Assembly (NCBI RefSeq): GCF_002954725.1
Contig: NZ_MSCQ01000001.1
Coordinates: 1,799,200-1,863,199 of the forward strand
Length of the DNA stretch: 64,000 nucleotides
From: Photobacterium phosphoreum
Lineage (GTDB): Bacteria; Pseudomonadota; Gammaproteobacteria; Enterobacterales; Vibrionaceae
Reading direction: 5' to 3'
The notes below the pieces were generated by a model. That model saw only the letters and a list, made by a program, of their open reading frames with translations. It searched no databases and was not told where the DNA came from. The translations under genes were made by a program, and so were the position numbers. The first letter of the stretch is position 1, and each line of letters opens with the position of its first letter. Of this stretch, positions 8,960 to 17,308 are shown piece after piece.

Positions 8960-10249
8960 TTAATGGGTACTGCCCGAACATTTCTTATCAATTACATTAT
9001 AACTACCACAGGCAAACGGCTTGCTCCAACTTGAAAACAAATCACGCGATCCAGGTAAATAATTAGACCACGCATCACCATTTACAAGCCCCGTTGTTTC
9101 CCACACGACTTCAAATTGACCATCATCTTGTATCTCACCAATTAATACAGGTTTGGTTATATGATGATTAGGTAGCATAGTTGAATAACCACCAGAAAGA
9201 TTAGGTACCGAGACCCCAATTAATGCATCTTGAACCGCTTCTGGATCGGTGGTTCCCGCATTAGTAACGGCCTGTGCCCACATATTAAACCCAATATAAT
9301 GCGCTTCCATAGGATCATTGGTAACGCGCTTTTCATTTTTAATATATTTCTGCCAAGTCTCTACAAATTCTGAATTTTTCACGGTATCAACACTCATGAA
9401 ATAATTCCATGCGGCTAAATGCCCCACTAACGGTGATGTATCCATGCCAGATAATTCTTCTTCACCTACCGAGAATGCAATCACTGGGATATCATCAGAT
9501 TCAACCCCCTGAGCGCCAAGTTCTTTATAGAAAGGTACATTGGCATCGCCATTAACTGTTGAAATAACAGCGGTTTTTTTACCTTGCGCCCCGAATTTTT
9601 TAATGTCAGAAACAATTGATTGCCAATCTGAGTGCCCAAATGGCGTATAATTAATCATGATATCTTCAGCTTTTACGCCTTTCGCTTTTAAATAAGCCGC
9701 TAAGATCTTATTTGTCGTGCGAGGATAAACATAATCGGTTCCAGCAAGTACCCAACGTTTAACGCCTAACTCATTCATTAAATAATCAACCGCTGGAACG
9801 GCTTGTTGATTAGGCGCAGCGCCCGTATAAAATACATTTTTTGATGATTCTTCACCTTCATATTGTACGGGGTAAAATAAAATACTATTAAACTCTTCAA
9901 ATACTGGCAGCATTGATTTTCGAGAAACAGATGTCCAACCACCAAACACAACATCTACTTGTTCTTTTTCAATTAACTCACGAGCTTTTTCTGCAAATAA
10001 TGGCCAATTAGAAGCAGGATCAACAACAACAGCCTCTAATTGCTTACCTAATAAGCCCCCTTTTTTATTCTGTTCATCAATTAACATTAAAACGGTATCT
10101 TTCAAGGTGGTTTCACTGATTGCCATCGTGCCTGACAATGAATGTAATACCCCTACTTTAATCGTATCCTCTGCTGCAAGGGTGATCTGAGAGAAACATG
10201 TAAGAACAGATAGGACACTTAGCTTGATCAACTTTGATTTGATTGGCAT
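8960..10249 (-). CDS. urtA: Urea ABC transporter substrate-binding protein UrtA
   Basis: Periplasmic urea-binding protein of the Leu/Ile/Val-binding type, 429 residues, first gene of the operon. Residues 1-25 form a signal peptide ending TLAAE. Family segments include VGVLHSLSGTMAISE, FGGWTSVSRKSMLPVFEE and FYPVQYEGEE. AAGGAG lies upstream of the ATG. Two cysteines near the C-terminus (CGSYN and KKCSG) may form a disulfide. First position in the operon and a 61-base gap to urtB are consistent with it being the most abundant component. Confidence 0.97.
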   Translation of the reverse strand: MPIKSKLIKLSVLSVLTCFSQITLAAEDTIKVGVLHSLSGTMAISETTLKDTVLMLIDEQNKKGGLLGKQLEAVVVDPASNWPLFAEKARELIEKEQVDVVFGGWTSVSRKSMLPVFEEFNSILFYPVQYEGEESSKNVFYTGAAPNQQAVPAVDYLMNELGVKRWVLAGTDYVYPRTTNKILAAYLKAKGVKAEDIMINYTPFGHSDWQSIVSDIKKFGAQGKKTAVISTVNGDANVPFYKELGAQGVESDDIPVIAFSVGEEELSGMDTSPLVGHLAAWNYFMSVDTVKNSEFVETWQKYIKNEKRVTNDPMEAHYIGFNMWAQAVTNAGTTDPEAVQDALIGVSVPNLSGGYSTMLPNHHITKPVLIGEIQDDGQFEVVWETTGLVNGDAWSNYLPGSRDLFSSWSKPFACGSYNVIDKKCSGSTH

Positions 10250-10744
10250 CTTTTTACTCTCCTTGTTATGAACAATAATTTAATCCAAGATGCGTACCAT
10301 AAATAAAAAACAACAAAATTAATCATAACTACATGATTTAAAATTAAAAATTATTTACTTGTTTTCTTTTGGTTTATTTTAATTGATAGAGGATAGTGCA
10401 AGTTTCTGTTGGTATCACACTAATGGTGCAGTCCCACGATTATTAACAAACAACTAAATAGCAGTAACCGCCACCACCTATTCATTCACCGTAGGCATAG
10501 ATTGACCCAAAATAGTGCTCGATATCGATGTAGCTCACAAATACGAGATCCATATTTCATCAAACTTACTTTTCAATCCAACACCTTGACCCCAATCAAT
10601 ATTTCAAAATCATTTTTAATGAAAATACCGCTATTACCGAATTAATCACTAAATGCACAACTTGAAAACGTCACCACAGAAATAATCATCGGCGTTCATT
10701 TGGTGAAACCCTTTTTTATCTTTCCGTTTTATAAGGACATAACT
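10250..10744. other. 495-base divergent intergenic region, urt/ure operon versus yjiH
   Basis: No coding frame is convincing here. The region must hold the promoter of the leftward urt-ure operon and that of the rightward yjiH-yjiG-peptidase genes. The third next to urtA is very AT-rich. No sigma-54 promoter (GG-N10-GC) was found on the minus strand, although an NtrC-like half site is present (listed separately). AAGGA at 10733-10737 is the ribosome site of yjiH. Confidence 0.6.
10414..10430. promoter_or_regulatory. Possible NtrC-like site upstream of urtA
   Basis: The right half TGGTGCA matches the NtrC consensus half site exactly. The left half, ATCACAC after a three-base spacer, keeps only the CAC core of TGCACCA. 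It lies about 165-180 bases upstream of urtA. Nitrogen control of urea use is common in proteobacteria, which makes the site plausible, but a single good half site can occur by chance. Confidence 0.25.
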
Positions 10745-11476
10745 ATGAGCAACAACGCGATAGAAGGTCGTAAAGTTACCATTGGCAGCTACCTTGCCCT
10801 CGCTTTTGCGGTGATTTTCTTTTCAGGCGCACTGCAATCGAATCAATGGTATGGCGTATTTGACTTCACGACCTTAAACGGATCGTTTGGTAATGTGGTT
10901 TATTCAGTTAACGATACCGCAGAAGGTGTGGAAGCGGCATCAACGTCATTCCGAGGCAAAGGTGGTAGCGGTGCGCGTGATGGCTTTATTTTTGCTTTAA
11001 CGTTAATTCCAACAGTGATGTTTGCTTTAGGCATGATCAATGTGCTTGAACATTACGGTGCGCTCGATGCGGCGCGTAAATTATTAACCCCACTACTACG
11101 TCCATTAATGGGTATTCCGGGTAACTCAGGTTTGGCTTTAATTGCCTCACTACAAAGTACTGATGCTGGCGCTGCTATGACTCGTCAGTTACAGGATGAA
11201 GGTCATTTAACCAAGCGAGAAACGGATGTTTTTACCATGTTCCAATTCTCTGCGGGTGCTGCCATCGTTAACTTTTTCTCATCTGGAGCGGTACTCTTTA
11301 CCTTAACCACAGCCTCTGGTGAACCCGCTGTTACTTCTTCTATCGGTCTTGCTGTTGCGATTATGTTTATCTTCAAATTTGTGGGCGCCAATATTTTCCG
11401 CGTGTACTTAAACATCACTGAAGGCAAAGAAAACAAAGACACTAAACCAACAACTGTTACTCAGGAAAACGCATAA
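10745..11476 (+). CDS. yjiH: YjiH-like inner-membrane protein (nucleoside recognition/Gate domain)
   Basis: Membrane protein of 243 residues related to E. coli YjiH and to spore maturation protein SpmA, with a Gate-type segment (IPGNSGLALIASLQSTDAGA) in the middle. Several hydrophobic spans surround it, and the C-terminus is hydrophilic. The ATG at 10745 has AAGGA seven bases upstream; a longer TTG start at 10700 is unlikely. Its stop overlaps the yjiG start by one base. In E. coli, yjiG and yjiH neighbour the isoaspartyl dipeptidase iadA; here a peptidase follows too. The transported substrate is unknown. Confidence 0.85.
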   Translation: MSNNAIEGRKVTIGSYLALAFAVIFFSGALQSNQWYGVFDFTTLNGSFGNVVYSVNDTAEGVEAASTSFRGKGGSGARDGFIFALTLIPTVMFALGMINVLEHYGALDAARKLLTPLLRPLMGIPGNSGLALIASLQSTDAGAAMTRQLQDEGHLTKRETDVFTMFQFSAGAAIVNFFSSGAVLFTLTTASGEPAVTSSIGLAVAIMFIFKFVGANIFRVYLNITEGKENKDTKPTTVTQENA

Positions 11477-11937
11477 TGACTATTACAAAAAAACCTATGG
11501 TGACTGATATTTTTGTTGAAGGCGCTAAAAAAGGCTGGGTAATTGCAACCACTTCAACAGTGCCTAACGTATTAATGGCGTTCGTGATCATCAAAGCACT
11601 GCAAATCACTGGTGCGCTAGAATTAATGGGCACATTATTCTCACCTATCATGGCTATTTTTGGTCTTCCTGGTGAAGCTGCGGCGGTATTGATTGGCGCA
11701 TGGATGTCAATGGGCGGCGCTGTAGGTGTGGTTATTACCCTGTTTGACCAAGGTATTTTAAATGGCGAGCACATTGCGATTCTTGCTCCTGCGATTTATT
11801 TGATGGGCTCACAAGTGCAATACATGGGTCGTATTATGGGCCCAATCCGTACTGAAGGTCGTTACATTCCAGTGATGATCGCCATCTCGGTATTAAATGC
11901 CTTTGCAGCAATGTTTGTAATGAATGTCTTAGTGTAA
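11476..11937 (+). CDS. yjiG: YjiG-like inner-membrane protein (SpmB family)
   Basis: 153 residues, exactly the length of E. coli YjiG, a SpmB-like membrane protein with a Gate domain. The segment GLPGEAAAVLIGAWMSMGGA contains the conserved glycine pattern. It is coupled to yjiH through a TAATG overlap. The two proteins probably form one complex in the inner membrane. A role in moving dipeptides or amino acids is inferred from the neighbouring peptidase only. Confidence 0.85.
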   Translation: MTITKKPMVTDIFVEGAKKGWVIATTSTVPNVLMAFVIIKALQITGALELMGTLFSPIMAIFGLPGEAAAVLIGAWMSMGGAVGVVITLFDQGILNGEHIAILAPAIYLMGSQVQYMGRIMGPIRTEGRYIPVMIAISVLNAFAAMFVMNVLV

Positions 11938-11945
11938 TGACTTAA

Positions 11946-11974
11946 CACACTGGAGCTGTCTTAGTTCCAGTGTG
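11946..11974 (+). terminator. Hairpin between yjiG and the M20 peptidase gene
   Basis: Perfect 9-bp arms CACACTGGA and TCCAGTGTG enclose an 11-base loop nine bases after the yjiG stop. Only a weak pyrimidine tract follows, so it may act as a partial terminator or as an mRNA-stability element that adjusts expression of the peptidase relative to the membrane pair. Confidence 0.45.
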
Positions 11975-12023
11975 ATCCTCTCTTTGATTACCGATAAGCC
12001 ACCAATGGCTTGGAGCCTTTACT

Positions 12024-13148
12024 ATGTCTTTTTCTCTCAATAATTATCTCGAAGAACTACGCCCTCTCATTAATATTGATTGCGGTACATTAACTGTTGA
12101 TGGTATCGATGTGGTTGCCACGCTCATGGCGCAGAAATACCTTGATTTAGGTTGGAATGTTAAGCGTATAGATTGTGGCATTGCAGGCACAGGTCTTGAA
12201 GTGCGTAACAAGCCACAAGCTGATCATATTGATGTGATGTTAATTGGTCATATGGATACAGTATTCCCAGTAGGCACTGCTGCTGCTCGCCCAATGACTC
12301 ACGATGATGAACGTGCTTATGGCCCTGGTGTTTCTGACATGAAATCAGGTTTGTTAAGTGTGGTTTATGCCCTGCGTGATCTCGATCCTACTGCACTTAA
12401 TGCATTATCTATTTGTGTGTGCATGAACCCTGATGAAGAAATCGGTTCACTACATTCAGAAACATGGCTAAAAAGCGTTGCCATTAATGCTAAACATGTT
12501 TTAGTGGCAGAAGCTGCTCGTGCTGATGGATCACTCGTTAAAGCGCGTAAAGGTATGGCACGTTACCGTTTAAGTTTCCACGGTAAAGCGGCTCATGCAG
12601 GTAATGAACCTCAAAATGGTCGTAGTGCGATCACAGAAATGGCGCATTGGATTTTAGCAATTAACGCGATGACTGATTTTGAATCTGGCACCACGTTAAA
12701 TGCAGGGGTTGTCAGTGGTGGCGCTGGCGCTAATATTGTGCCTGATTTTGCAGAAGTCGTGGTTGATGTTCGTTTCTGGGATAACGATGAATATGCCGCT
12801 GTTGATGCTCAAATTCGCACATTAACAGAAACACCGTTTATTGATGGCGTTACGATTACTGTTGAGCGAGAAGCACATAAGCCTTCAATGGTGCCAAGCC
12901 CACAAACTGAAGTGTTAATGGCGCAAGTTGAAGCAGTCGGTAAAGAATTAGGCATTGATATCACGTGGCAAGCGGTCGGTGGCGGTTCAGATGCTAACCT
13001 AACAGCAGTATTAGGTATTCCAACCTTAGATGGTTTAGGACCTATCGGTGCAGGCTTTCACAGCGAAGACGAATGGTTAGATTTAGCTTCGATTGAGCCA
13101 CGTATTCGCTTATTACAGCAAGTACTGGTGAAAATCGCACAGCAATAA
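12024..13148 (+). CDS. M20 family metallopeptidase, carboxypeptidase G2-like
   Basis: 374-residue zinc peptidase of the M20 (CPG2/ArgE/DapE) family, expected to remove a C-terminal residue from small peptides or N-acyl amino acids in the cytoplasm. Visible catalytic features are H76 and D78 (GHMDTVF), bridging D105 (GVSDMKSG), the E138-E139 pair (NPDEEIGS) and a C-terminal metal histidine in FHSEDEW. The central dimerisation domain starts at about residue 185 (GKAAHAGN). TGGAG precedes the ATG. It follows yjiH-yjiG by 86 bases and a hairpin. The true substrate cannot be read from the sequence. Confidence 0.9.
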   Translation: MSFSLNNYLEELRPLINIDCGTLTVDGIDVVATLMAQKYLDLGWNVKRIDCGIAGTGLEVRNKPQADHIDVMLIGHMDTVFPVGTAAARPMTHDDERAYGPGVSDMKSGLLSVVYALRDLDPTALNALSICVCMNPDEEIGSLHSETWLKSVAINAKHVLVAEAARADGSLVKARKGMARYRLSFHGKAAHAGNEPQNGRSAITEMAHWILAINAMTDFESGTTLNAGVVSGGAGANIVPDFAEVVVDVRFWDNDEYAAVDAQIRTLTETPFIDGVTITVEREAHKPSMVPSPQTEVLMAQVEAVGKELGIDITWQAVGGGSDANLTAVLGIPTLDGLGPIGAGFHSEDEWLDLASIEPRIRLLQQVLVKIAQQ

Positions 13149-13182
13149 CCAATAGCCAATAGCCAATAGCCAATAGCCAATA
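13149..13182. repeat. 7-bp tandem repeat (CCAATAG, 4.9 copies)
   Basis: Four complete CCAATAG units followed by CCAATA begin immediately after the stop codon of the M20 peptidase gene. The array lies before the terminator hairpin and outside any coding frame, so copy-number changes would alter only the 3' untranslated region. Confidence 0.95.
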
Positions 13183-13194
13183 AAAAAGCATTAA

Positions 13195-13220
13195 AAAAGG
13201 CTGCATTTCTGCAGCCTTTT
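13195..13220 (+). terminator. Rho-independent terminator after M20 peptidase gene
   Basis: Stem AAAAGGCTGCA and TGCAGCCTTTT with a four-base loop TTTC. The A and T flanks would let it work in both directions. It ends the yjiH-yjiG-peptidase transcript. Confidence 0.9.
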
Positions 13221-13318
13221 CTCCTTAATAAATAACGCACAATGGCATTACTAAAGGAGGTACAATCGTTTCAGTTGTTAGGTTAAATCAATATCTGTTT
13301 AACGAAATCGATATGGAT

Positions 13319-13687
13319 TTAACTCGTTTTTGCTAGAATATTAGCTTTCGCGGCTGACATTTGGACACTACGTAAATTGTCTAACTTAAAGTGTATAGCC
13401 CGAAATGGATGACGCCAAAAATAACGTGGATACGTCCAACGTAAAACATGGATCATCTGAAGACGCTTGGCAGATTGATAGCAATGCCCAATACAATGCA
13501 CACAACTTGGCTTCTCTTCACCAAGACGACAACCTGTTACTCTCTCTTCAACATACTCGATAAGACTTTCACATTCAGAGCACATTACCGCCCCACGGTG
13601 CAACGTTTTACAATATAGGCGAATCATCGCTTTCACTGTATTCAGTTCACGCTGCGAACGAACTGAATGATTGTTAATAACTATCAT
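13319..13687 (-). CDS. ygbA: YgbA family protein (nitrous oxide-stimulated promoter family)
   Basis: Small cysteine-rich protein recognised as the YgbA_NO family, whose E. coli member is induced by nitrosative stress through NsrR. From the ATG at 13687 it has 122 residues with cysteines at 26, 36, 39, 53, 62, 65 and 69 (CSEC and CVHC pairs), plausible metal or Fe-S ligands. Upstream ATG codons at 13705 and 13747 could extend it to 128 or 142 residues; 13687 is favoured because GGAA stands five to eight bases before it and its length fits the E. coli protein. No NsrR-type site was recognised, but an unusual inverted repeat lies upstream. Confidence 0.8.
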   Translation of the reverse strand: MIVINNHSVRSQRELNTVKAMIRLYCKTLHRGAVMCSECESLIEYVEERVTGCRLGEEKPSCVHCIGHCYQSAKRLQMIHVLRWTYPRYFWRHPFRAIHFKLDNLRSVQMSAAKANILAKTS

Positions 13688-13743
13688 AGTCGTTCCATTA
13701 TCCATTCCTCTGTTGCAGTGCCAATGATAAAAATCAAATTTAT

Positions 13744-13774
13744 GCAAAAATCAGAACCTAATGGGCAAAAATCA
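13744..13774. repeat. Direct repeat upstream of ygbA
   Basis: GCAAAAATCA occurs twice, at 13744-13753 and 13765-13774, 21 bases apart, about two helical turns. The spacing would fit a regulator bound to one face of the DNA, but no known regulator is assigned. Confidence 0.4.
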
Positions 13775-13813
13775 TAATCACAATCACTCTGGTGGTGATT
13801 TATCACACTTTAA

Positions 13814-13844
13814 TACATTGTTCGAATAAATTGCGAACAATGTA
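13814..13844. promoter_or_regulatory. 31-bp inverted repeat upstream of ygbA
   Basis: Perfect 11-bp arms TACATTGTTCG and CGAACAATGTA enclose nine bases. No T-run follows on either strand, so it is not a standard terminator, and it does not match the NsrR or FNR consensus. Its place between the yejK terminator and ygbA suggests an operator for ygbA. Confidence 0.6.
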
Positions 13845-13899
13845 CAAATATAAAAAAAGACTATCGATGTCCAATATCCGCGTTTTAAATAGCAAAAAA

Positions 13900-13945
13900 C
13901 CACTGTGATATATGCAAATATTAGTGAGTGCATACTTCACAGTGG
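13900..13945 (-). terminator. Rho-independent terminator of ndpA
   Basis: On the minus strand CCACTGTGA pairs with TCACAGTGG, an inner TATGCA/TGCATA pair extends the stem, and a TTTTTT run follows. It lies 42 bases downstream of the ndpA stop. Confidence 0.85.
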
Positions 13946-13986
13946 CTTTATTTTTAACCCGTCACGCTACACATCAGCGTTGATGA

Positions 13987-15000
13987 TTAATTATCGCTAT
14001 TTAAACGACGTAATAACTGATCTTTTAAATTAGGCGGCGTGCCTTTGATGGTTAATGTATCGGTTTCGGCATCATAGAAAATACGCTCACCTAATAACAT
14101 ACTGTCAAAGTTAAGCGTCATGCCACCGCCTGAACCCACAAACTTAGTCAATTTACGCATTGCAGTACGATCGGCCGGAAAACTGTCTTCTAACTCATAG
14201 CCTTGCTTAGAGGTAAAATCATAGAAGTTAGCACCGTCATCAGACGTCGGTAATTCACCTGACAATTCTTTGACTGTCACCTCATCACCGGCTTGCAGCT
14301 GACCATTACAATAATCATAAACTTGCTTACGATATTGCTGCTTTTCTTCTTTATCTAAACGCGCATCAGCACAGAAATCTTCTACCGCTTGCATCAGTAC
14401 TTGGTTCTGAACTTTTACATCCAAGCCAATTTCCGCCTGCATAAAATCAAGGAAGAAATCAGCGATTTTACGACCGACACGTCCTTTTGCAAATGTTAGG
14501 TAGCGGGTTGATTCTGGGTTGGTTTCCCATGATGACAAATCAATACGTGCAACGATATCCATCTTATTAATATCAAGATAATCCGTCGCACTGATGTCTA
14601 ACTGATCAGTTACTTTCATGCTATGACATGTTGGTAACATACCAATAAACAAATAATCAGTTGCCAATGATTGGTATTCAGCCATCACTAATGTACCCGC
14701 TTCAGCAAACGGGTATTTAGCTAATTCCGTTTGTAAACGTTGCACTGACTGATTAGAAAATGTTAGGAAATCCAACTCACCTTGACGAAATTGTTTTAGC
14801 CAATGAGCAAACTCACTGTCTGCGGCAAAATGAGCAAAGCCTTTTGTGCCTTTACTGCTATAAATTCGATGTAATTCAGCAACGAGATCCTCTGTCGCAG
14901 AATCATTATCAAGAGTTTGATTTCTAAGGTGAATTTCTAGTTCATCTTGGTCGTTTTTTACTATTTGGTGTAGAATGACGTTCGAAAGTGTAAGACTCAT
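13987..15000 (-). CDS. ndpA: Nucleoid-associated protein NdpA (YejK)
   Basis: 337-residue cytoplasmic DNA-associated protein of the NdpA/YejK family, known to co-purify with the nucleoid and to interact with topoisomerase IV in E. coli. The family N-terminus (LSNVILHQIVKNDQ) and the segments DFLDFMQAEIGLDVK and FVGSGGGMTLNFD are visible. It is divergent from yejL with 76 bases between, the same arrangement as E. coli yejK-yejL. A terminator follows. Confidence 0.96.
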   Translation of the reverse strand: MSLTLSNVILHQIVKNDQDELEIHLRNQTLDNDSATEDLVAELHRIYSSKGTKGFAHFAADSEFAHWLKQFRQGELDFLTFSNQSVQRLQTELAKYPFAEAGTLVMAEYQSLATDYLFIGMLPTCHSMKVTDQLDISATDYLDINKMDIVARIDLSSWETNPESTRYLTFAKGRVGRKIADFFLDFMQAEIGLDVKVQNQVLMQAVEDFCADARLDKEEKQQYRKQVYDYCNGQLQAGDEVTVKELSGELPTSDDGANFYDFTSKQGYELEDSFPADRTAMRKLTKFVGSGGGMTLNFDSMLLGERIFYDAETDTLTIKGTPPNLKDQLLRRLNSDN

Positions 15001-15076
15001 AATGGAAAAGGTTTTCAGGAAAACTGAACTCTAGGTTATCATAAGTCGTTATCCTAAACATTAAACAAGATTTCTT

Positions 15077-15295
15077 ATGCCAATCACTTCAAAATACAGT
15101 ACAAAAAAAGTTGAACAAATCATTGATGACGTGTTCGATGTTCTAGACAAACATAAAACATCACCAGAATTAGCCCTAATGGTTGTGGGTGATATTGCTA
15201 CTAACATTATCAATGCCAATGTACCTGTTGCACAACGTGAAGTTCTTGCACAAAAATTTGCAAAAGCACTACAGGCCTCAATTAAAAAAGATTAA
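15077..15295 (+). CDS. yejL: YejL family protein (UPF0352)
   Basis: 72-residue helical protein of unknown biochemical function, a clear YejL homologue by length and by the N-terminal segment SKYSTKKVEQIIDDV. It is conserved between yejK and yejM in enterobacteria and vibrios. No signal peptide or membrane segment is present. It is probably co-transcribed with yejM 52 bases downstream. Confidence 0.95.
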   Translation: MPITSKYSTKKVEQIIDDVFDVLDKHKTSPELALMVVGDIATNIINANVPVAQREVLAQKFAKALQASIKKD

Positions 15296-15347
15296 GTTTA
15301 GCTTGAGAGTTAAACATAGCATTGAAGACTGAGAAGAATTGACATTT

Positions 15348-17216
15348 ATGGTCGCCAGCACATACAAAGACAAAGTTTCCCAGCTAATTAGTTGGGGACA
15401 CTGGTTTAGCTTTTTCAATATCATCGCTGCCATGCTATTGGGTACGCGTTATATTATTTATTCAGAATGGCCGACGACAACGATCGGACAACTGTATCTA
15501 GGATTAAGCTGGATCGGACATTTTGGTTTCCTTGTCTTTGGTATTTATATACTGATCCTCTTTCCTGCAAGTTTTCTTATCCCTTCACAACGCTTAATGC
15601 GAGTGTTTGCGGTATTAGTTTCAACGGTAGGATTGACAACACTGCTGCTCGATACTTACGCCTATCAAAGCGTTGACTTACATTTAAGTCCGTTAGTATG
15701 GGATTTGTTATTAAGCGGTGAAAAAACAGAACTAAATACACGCTGGCAATATCTGTTTATTGTCGTTCCAGTCATATTCCTGATCGAGATGATATTCTCA
15801 GAATGGATCTGGCGTAAACTTAGAAAGCTAACCCGTAAAAACGTCGGTGGTCCCATTGCCATCATGTTCGGTCTATGCTTTCTAAGTAGCCACATTATTT
15901 ATATCTGGGCGGATGCTAACCTTTACCGCCCGGTGACTATGCAACGTTCAAATTTCCCATTGTCATACCCAATGACCGCAAAAACGTTCATGGAAAAACA
16001 TGGCCTATTAGATCGCCAAGAATATGTTAAACGCCAAGCACAACAAGGCATTAATAACAGTGAAATGATGCGCTACCCTATTGATAAAATTAACTTTCTC
16101 GATAAGGGCACCAAGCAAAACTTACTGATTATTATGGTCGATAGTCTACGCAGTGATATGGTAAATACTGATACCATGCCTAACTTGACCGCTTTTGCTG
16201 AGAACAATATTAATTTTACTGATAACTACAGTACCAGTAATAATAATAGTGGTGTCTTTGGCTTACTGTATGGCTTACCAAGTGGTTATGCCAACAGCAT
16301 TCGTGCCGAAGGTAAATCGCCACTGCTACTTGATACCTTACAAAATCGTGGTTATCACTTTGGCCTATTCAGTGGTGAAGGTTTTGAACAACCGATCTAC
16401 CGTGATGCTATTTTCTCTAAAACTCAGTTGGCGACCATTGATAACCTTGATAATGGTAAACGTACACCAAGTGATCGTTTAGCCTTTAATGATTGGCACC
16501 GTTGGGTAGAAAAACAAAAGGTCAATGACCCATGGTTTAGCCTACTTGAGTTAACATCTGTTGATCAATATGAAGAAAGTAGTGATTATCCAACTAAATT
16601 TACGCCATCTTTAGGCAGTAATTTACTCCATGATAAAAAAGTAAATTCTAATGTGTTACTTAAAAATAGTTACCGTAATGCGGCTTATCATATTGATACG
16701 ATTTTAGGTAAAGTGTTTGCACAGTTAAAAGCACAAGGAATGATGGACAACACTATTGTTGTTGTGACGTCAAACCATGGCACTGAATTTAATGAAACAG
16801 GTAATAATACCTGGGGCTCTGACAGTAATTACAGCCAGTACCAAATAAAAGTACCAATGATCATTCACTGGCCGCAACATGCTGCTCAAGTTGTTACCCG
16901 TCCAACCAGTAACCTTGATTTAGTACCTACTTTGATGGAATCATTATTCAATGTGGCGTCTAACCCATCAAATTACAGTTCAGGTATCAGTCTCTTTGAT
17001 CATGACAGCGATCGCCGCTGGATCTTGGCAGGTAATAATAATGATATCGTGGTGATTCAAAAAGGGACTACTACCGTTGTCGATAAATATGGCAACTACC
17101 GTGTCTACAACGATCATTATCAGCTAATGGCGCAAGATAAACCGAAACTATCGACACTGATGCAGGTAATGCATGAGTTAAAACGATTTTACGTCCCGAA
17201 TGATCTCAATAATTAA
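15348..17216 (+). CDS. yejM: YejM/PbgA/LapC-type inner-membrane protein
   Basis: 622-residue protein with an N-terminal domain of about five membrane spans (residues 1-190, DUF3413) and a periplasmic sulfatase/alkaline-phosphatase-like domain (about 240-600). E. coli YejM binds LPS and cardiolipin and restrains LapB-FtsH degradation of LpxC, so it sets LPS synthesis. Conserved stretches include SHIIYIWADANLYRP, SYPMTAKTFMEKHGLL and VPMIIHWP. The ATG at 15348 fits the E. coli start (MV...REKVSQ-like); the TTG nine bases upstream is less likely. A strong terminator follows. Confidence 0.95.
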   Translation: MVASTYKDKVSQLISWGHWFSFFNIIAAMLLGTRYIIYSEWPTTTIGQLYLGLSWIGHFGFLVFGIYILILFPASFLIPSQRLMRVFAVLVSTVGLTTLLLDTYAYQSVDLHLSPLVWDLLLSGEKTELNTRWQYLFIVVPVIFLIEMIFSEWIWRKLRKLTRKNVGGPIAIMFGLCFLSSHIIYIWADANLYRPVTMQRSNFPLSYPMTAKTFMEKHGLLDRQEYVKRQAQQGINNSEMMRYPIDKINFLDKGTKQNLLIIMVDSLRSDMVNTDTMPNLTAFAENNINFTDNYSTSNNNSGVFGLLYGLPSGYANSIRAEGKSPLLLDTLQNRGYHFGLFSGEGFEQPIYRDAIFSKTQLATIDNLDNGKRTPSDRLAFNDWHRWVEKQKVNDPWFSLLELTSVDQYEESSDYPTKFTPSLGSNLLHDKKVNSNVLLKNSYRNAAYHIDTILGKVFAQLKAQGMMDNTIVVVTSNHGTEFNETGNNTWGSDSNYSQYQIKVPMIIHWPQHAAQVVTRPTSNLDLVPTLMESLFNVASNPSNYSSGISLFDHDSDRRWILAGNNNDIVVIQKGTTTVVDKYGNYRVYNDHYQLMAQDKPKLSTLMQVMHELKRFYVPNDLNN

Positions 17217-17227
17217 TCTCAAATAAC

Positions 17228-17258
17228 AAAAAGCAGCTTTCGTAAGCTGCTTTTTTTT
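17228..17258 (+). terminator. Rho-independent terminator of yejM
   Basis: Stem AAAGCAGCTT and AAGCTGCTTT with loop TCGT, followed by a run of T, 12 bases after the yejM stop. Confidence 0.92.
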
Positions 17259-17308
17259 ATCTACACCAATAAACAAAACCGATGTTAACAATCAATTAAT
17301 CAGACTCA

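Noticed and set aside
10391..10412. Possible sigma-54 promoter upstream of urtA (TTGCA on the minus strand)
   Set aside because: The required GG is missing at the proper distance from the GC element.
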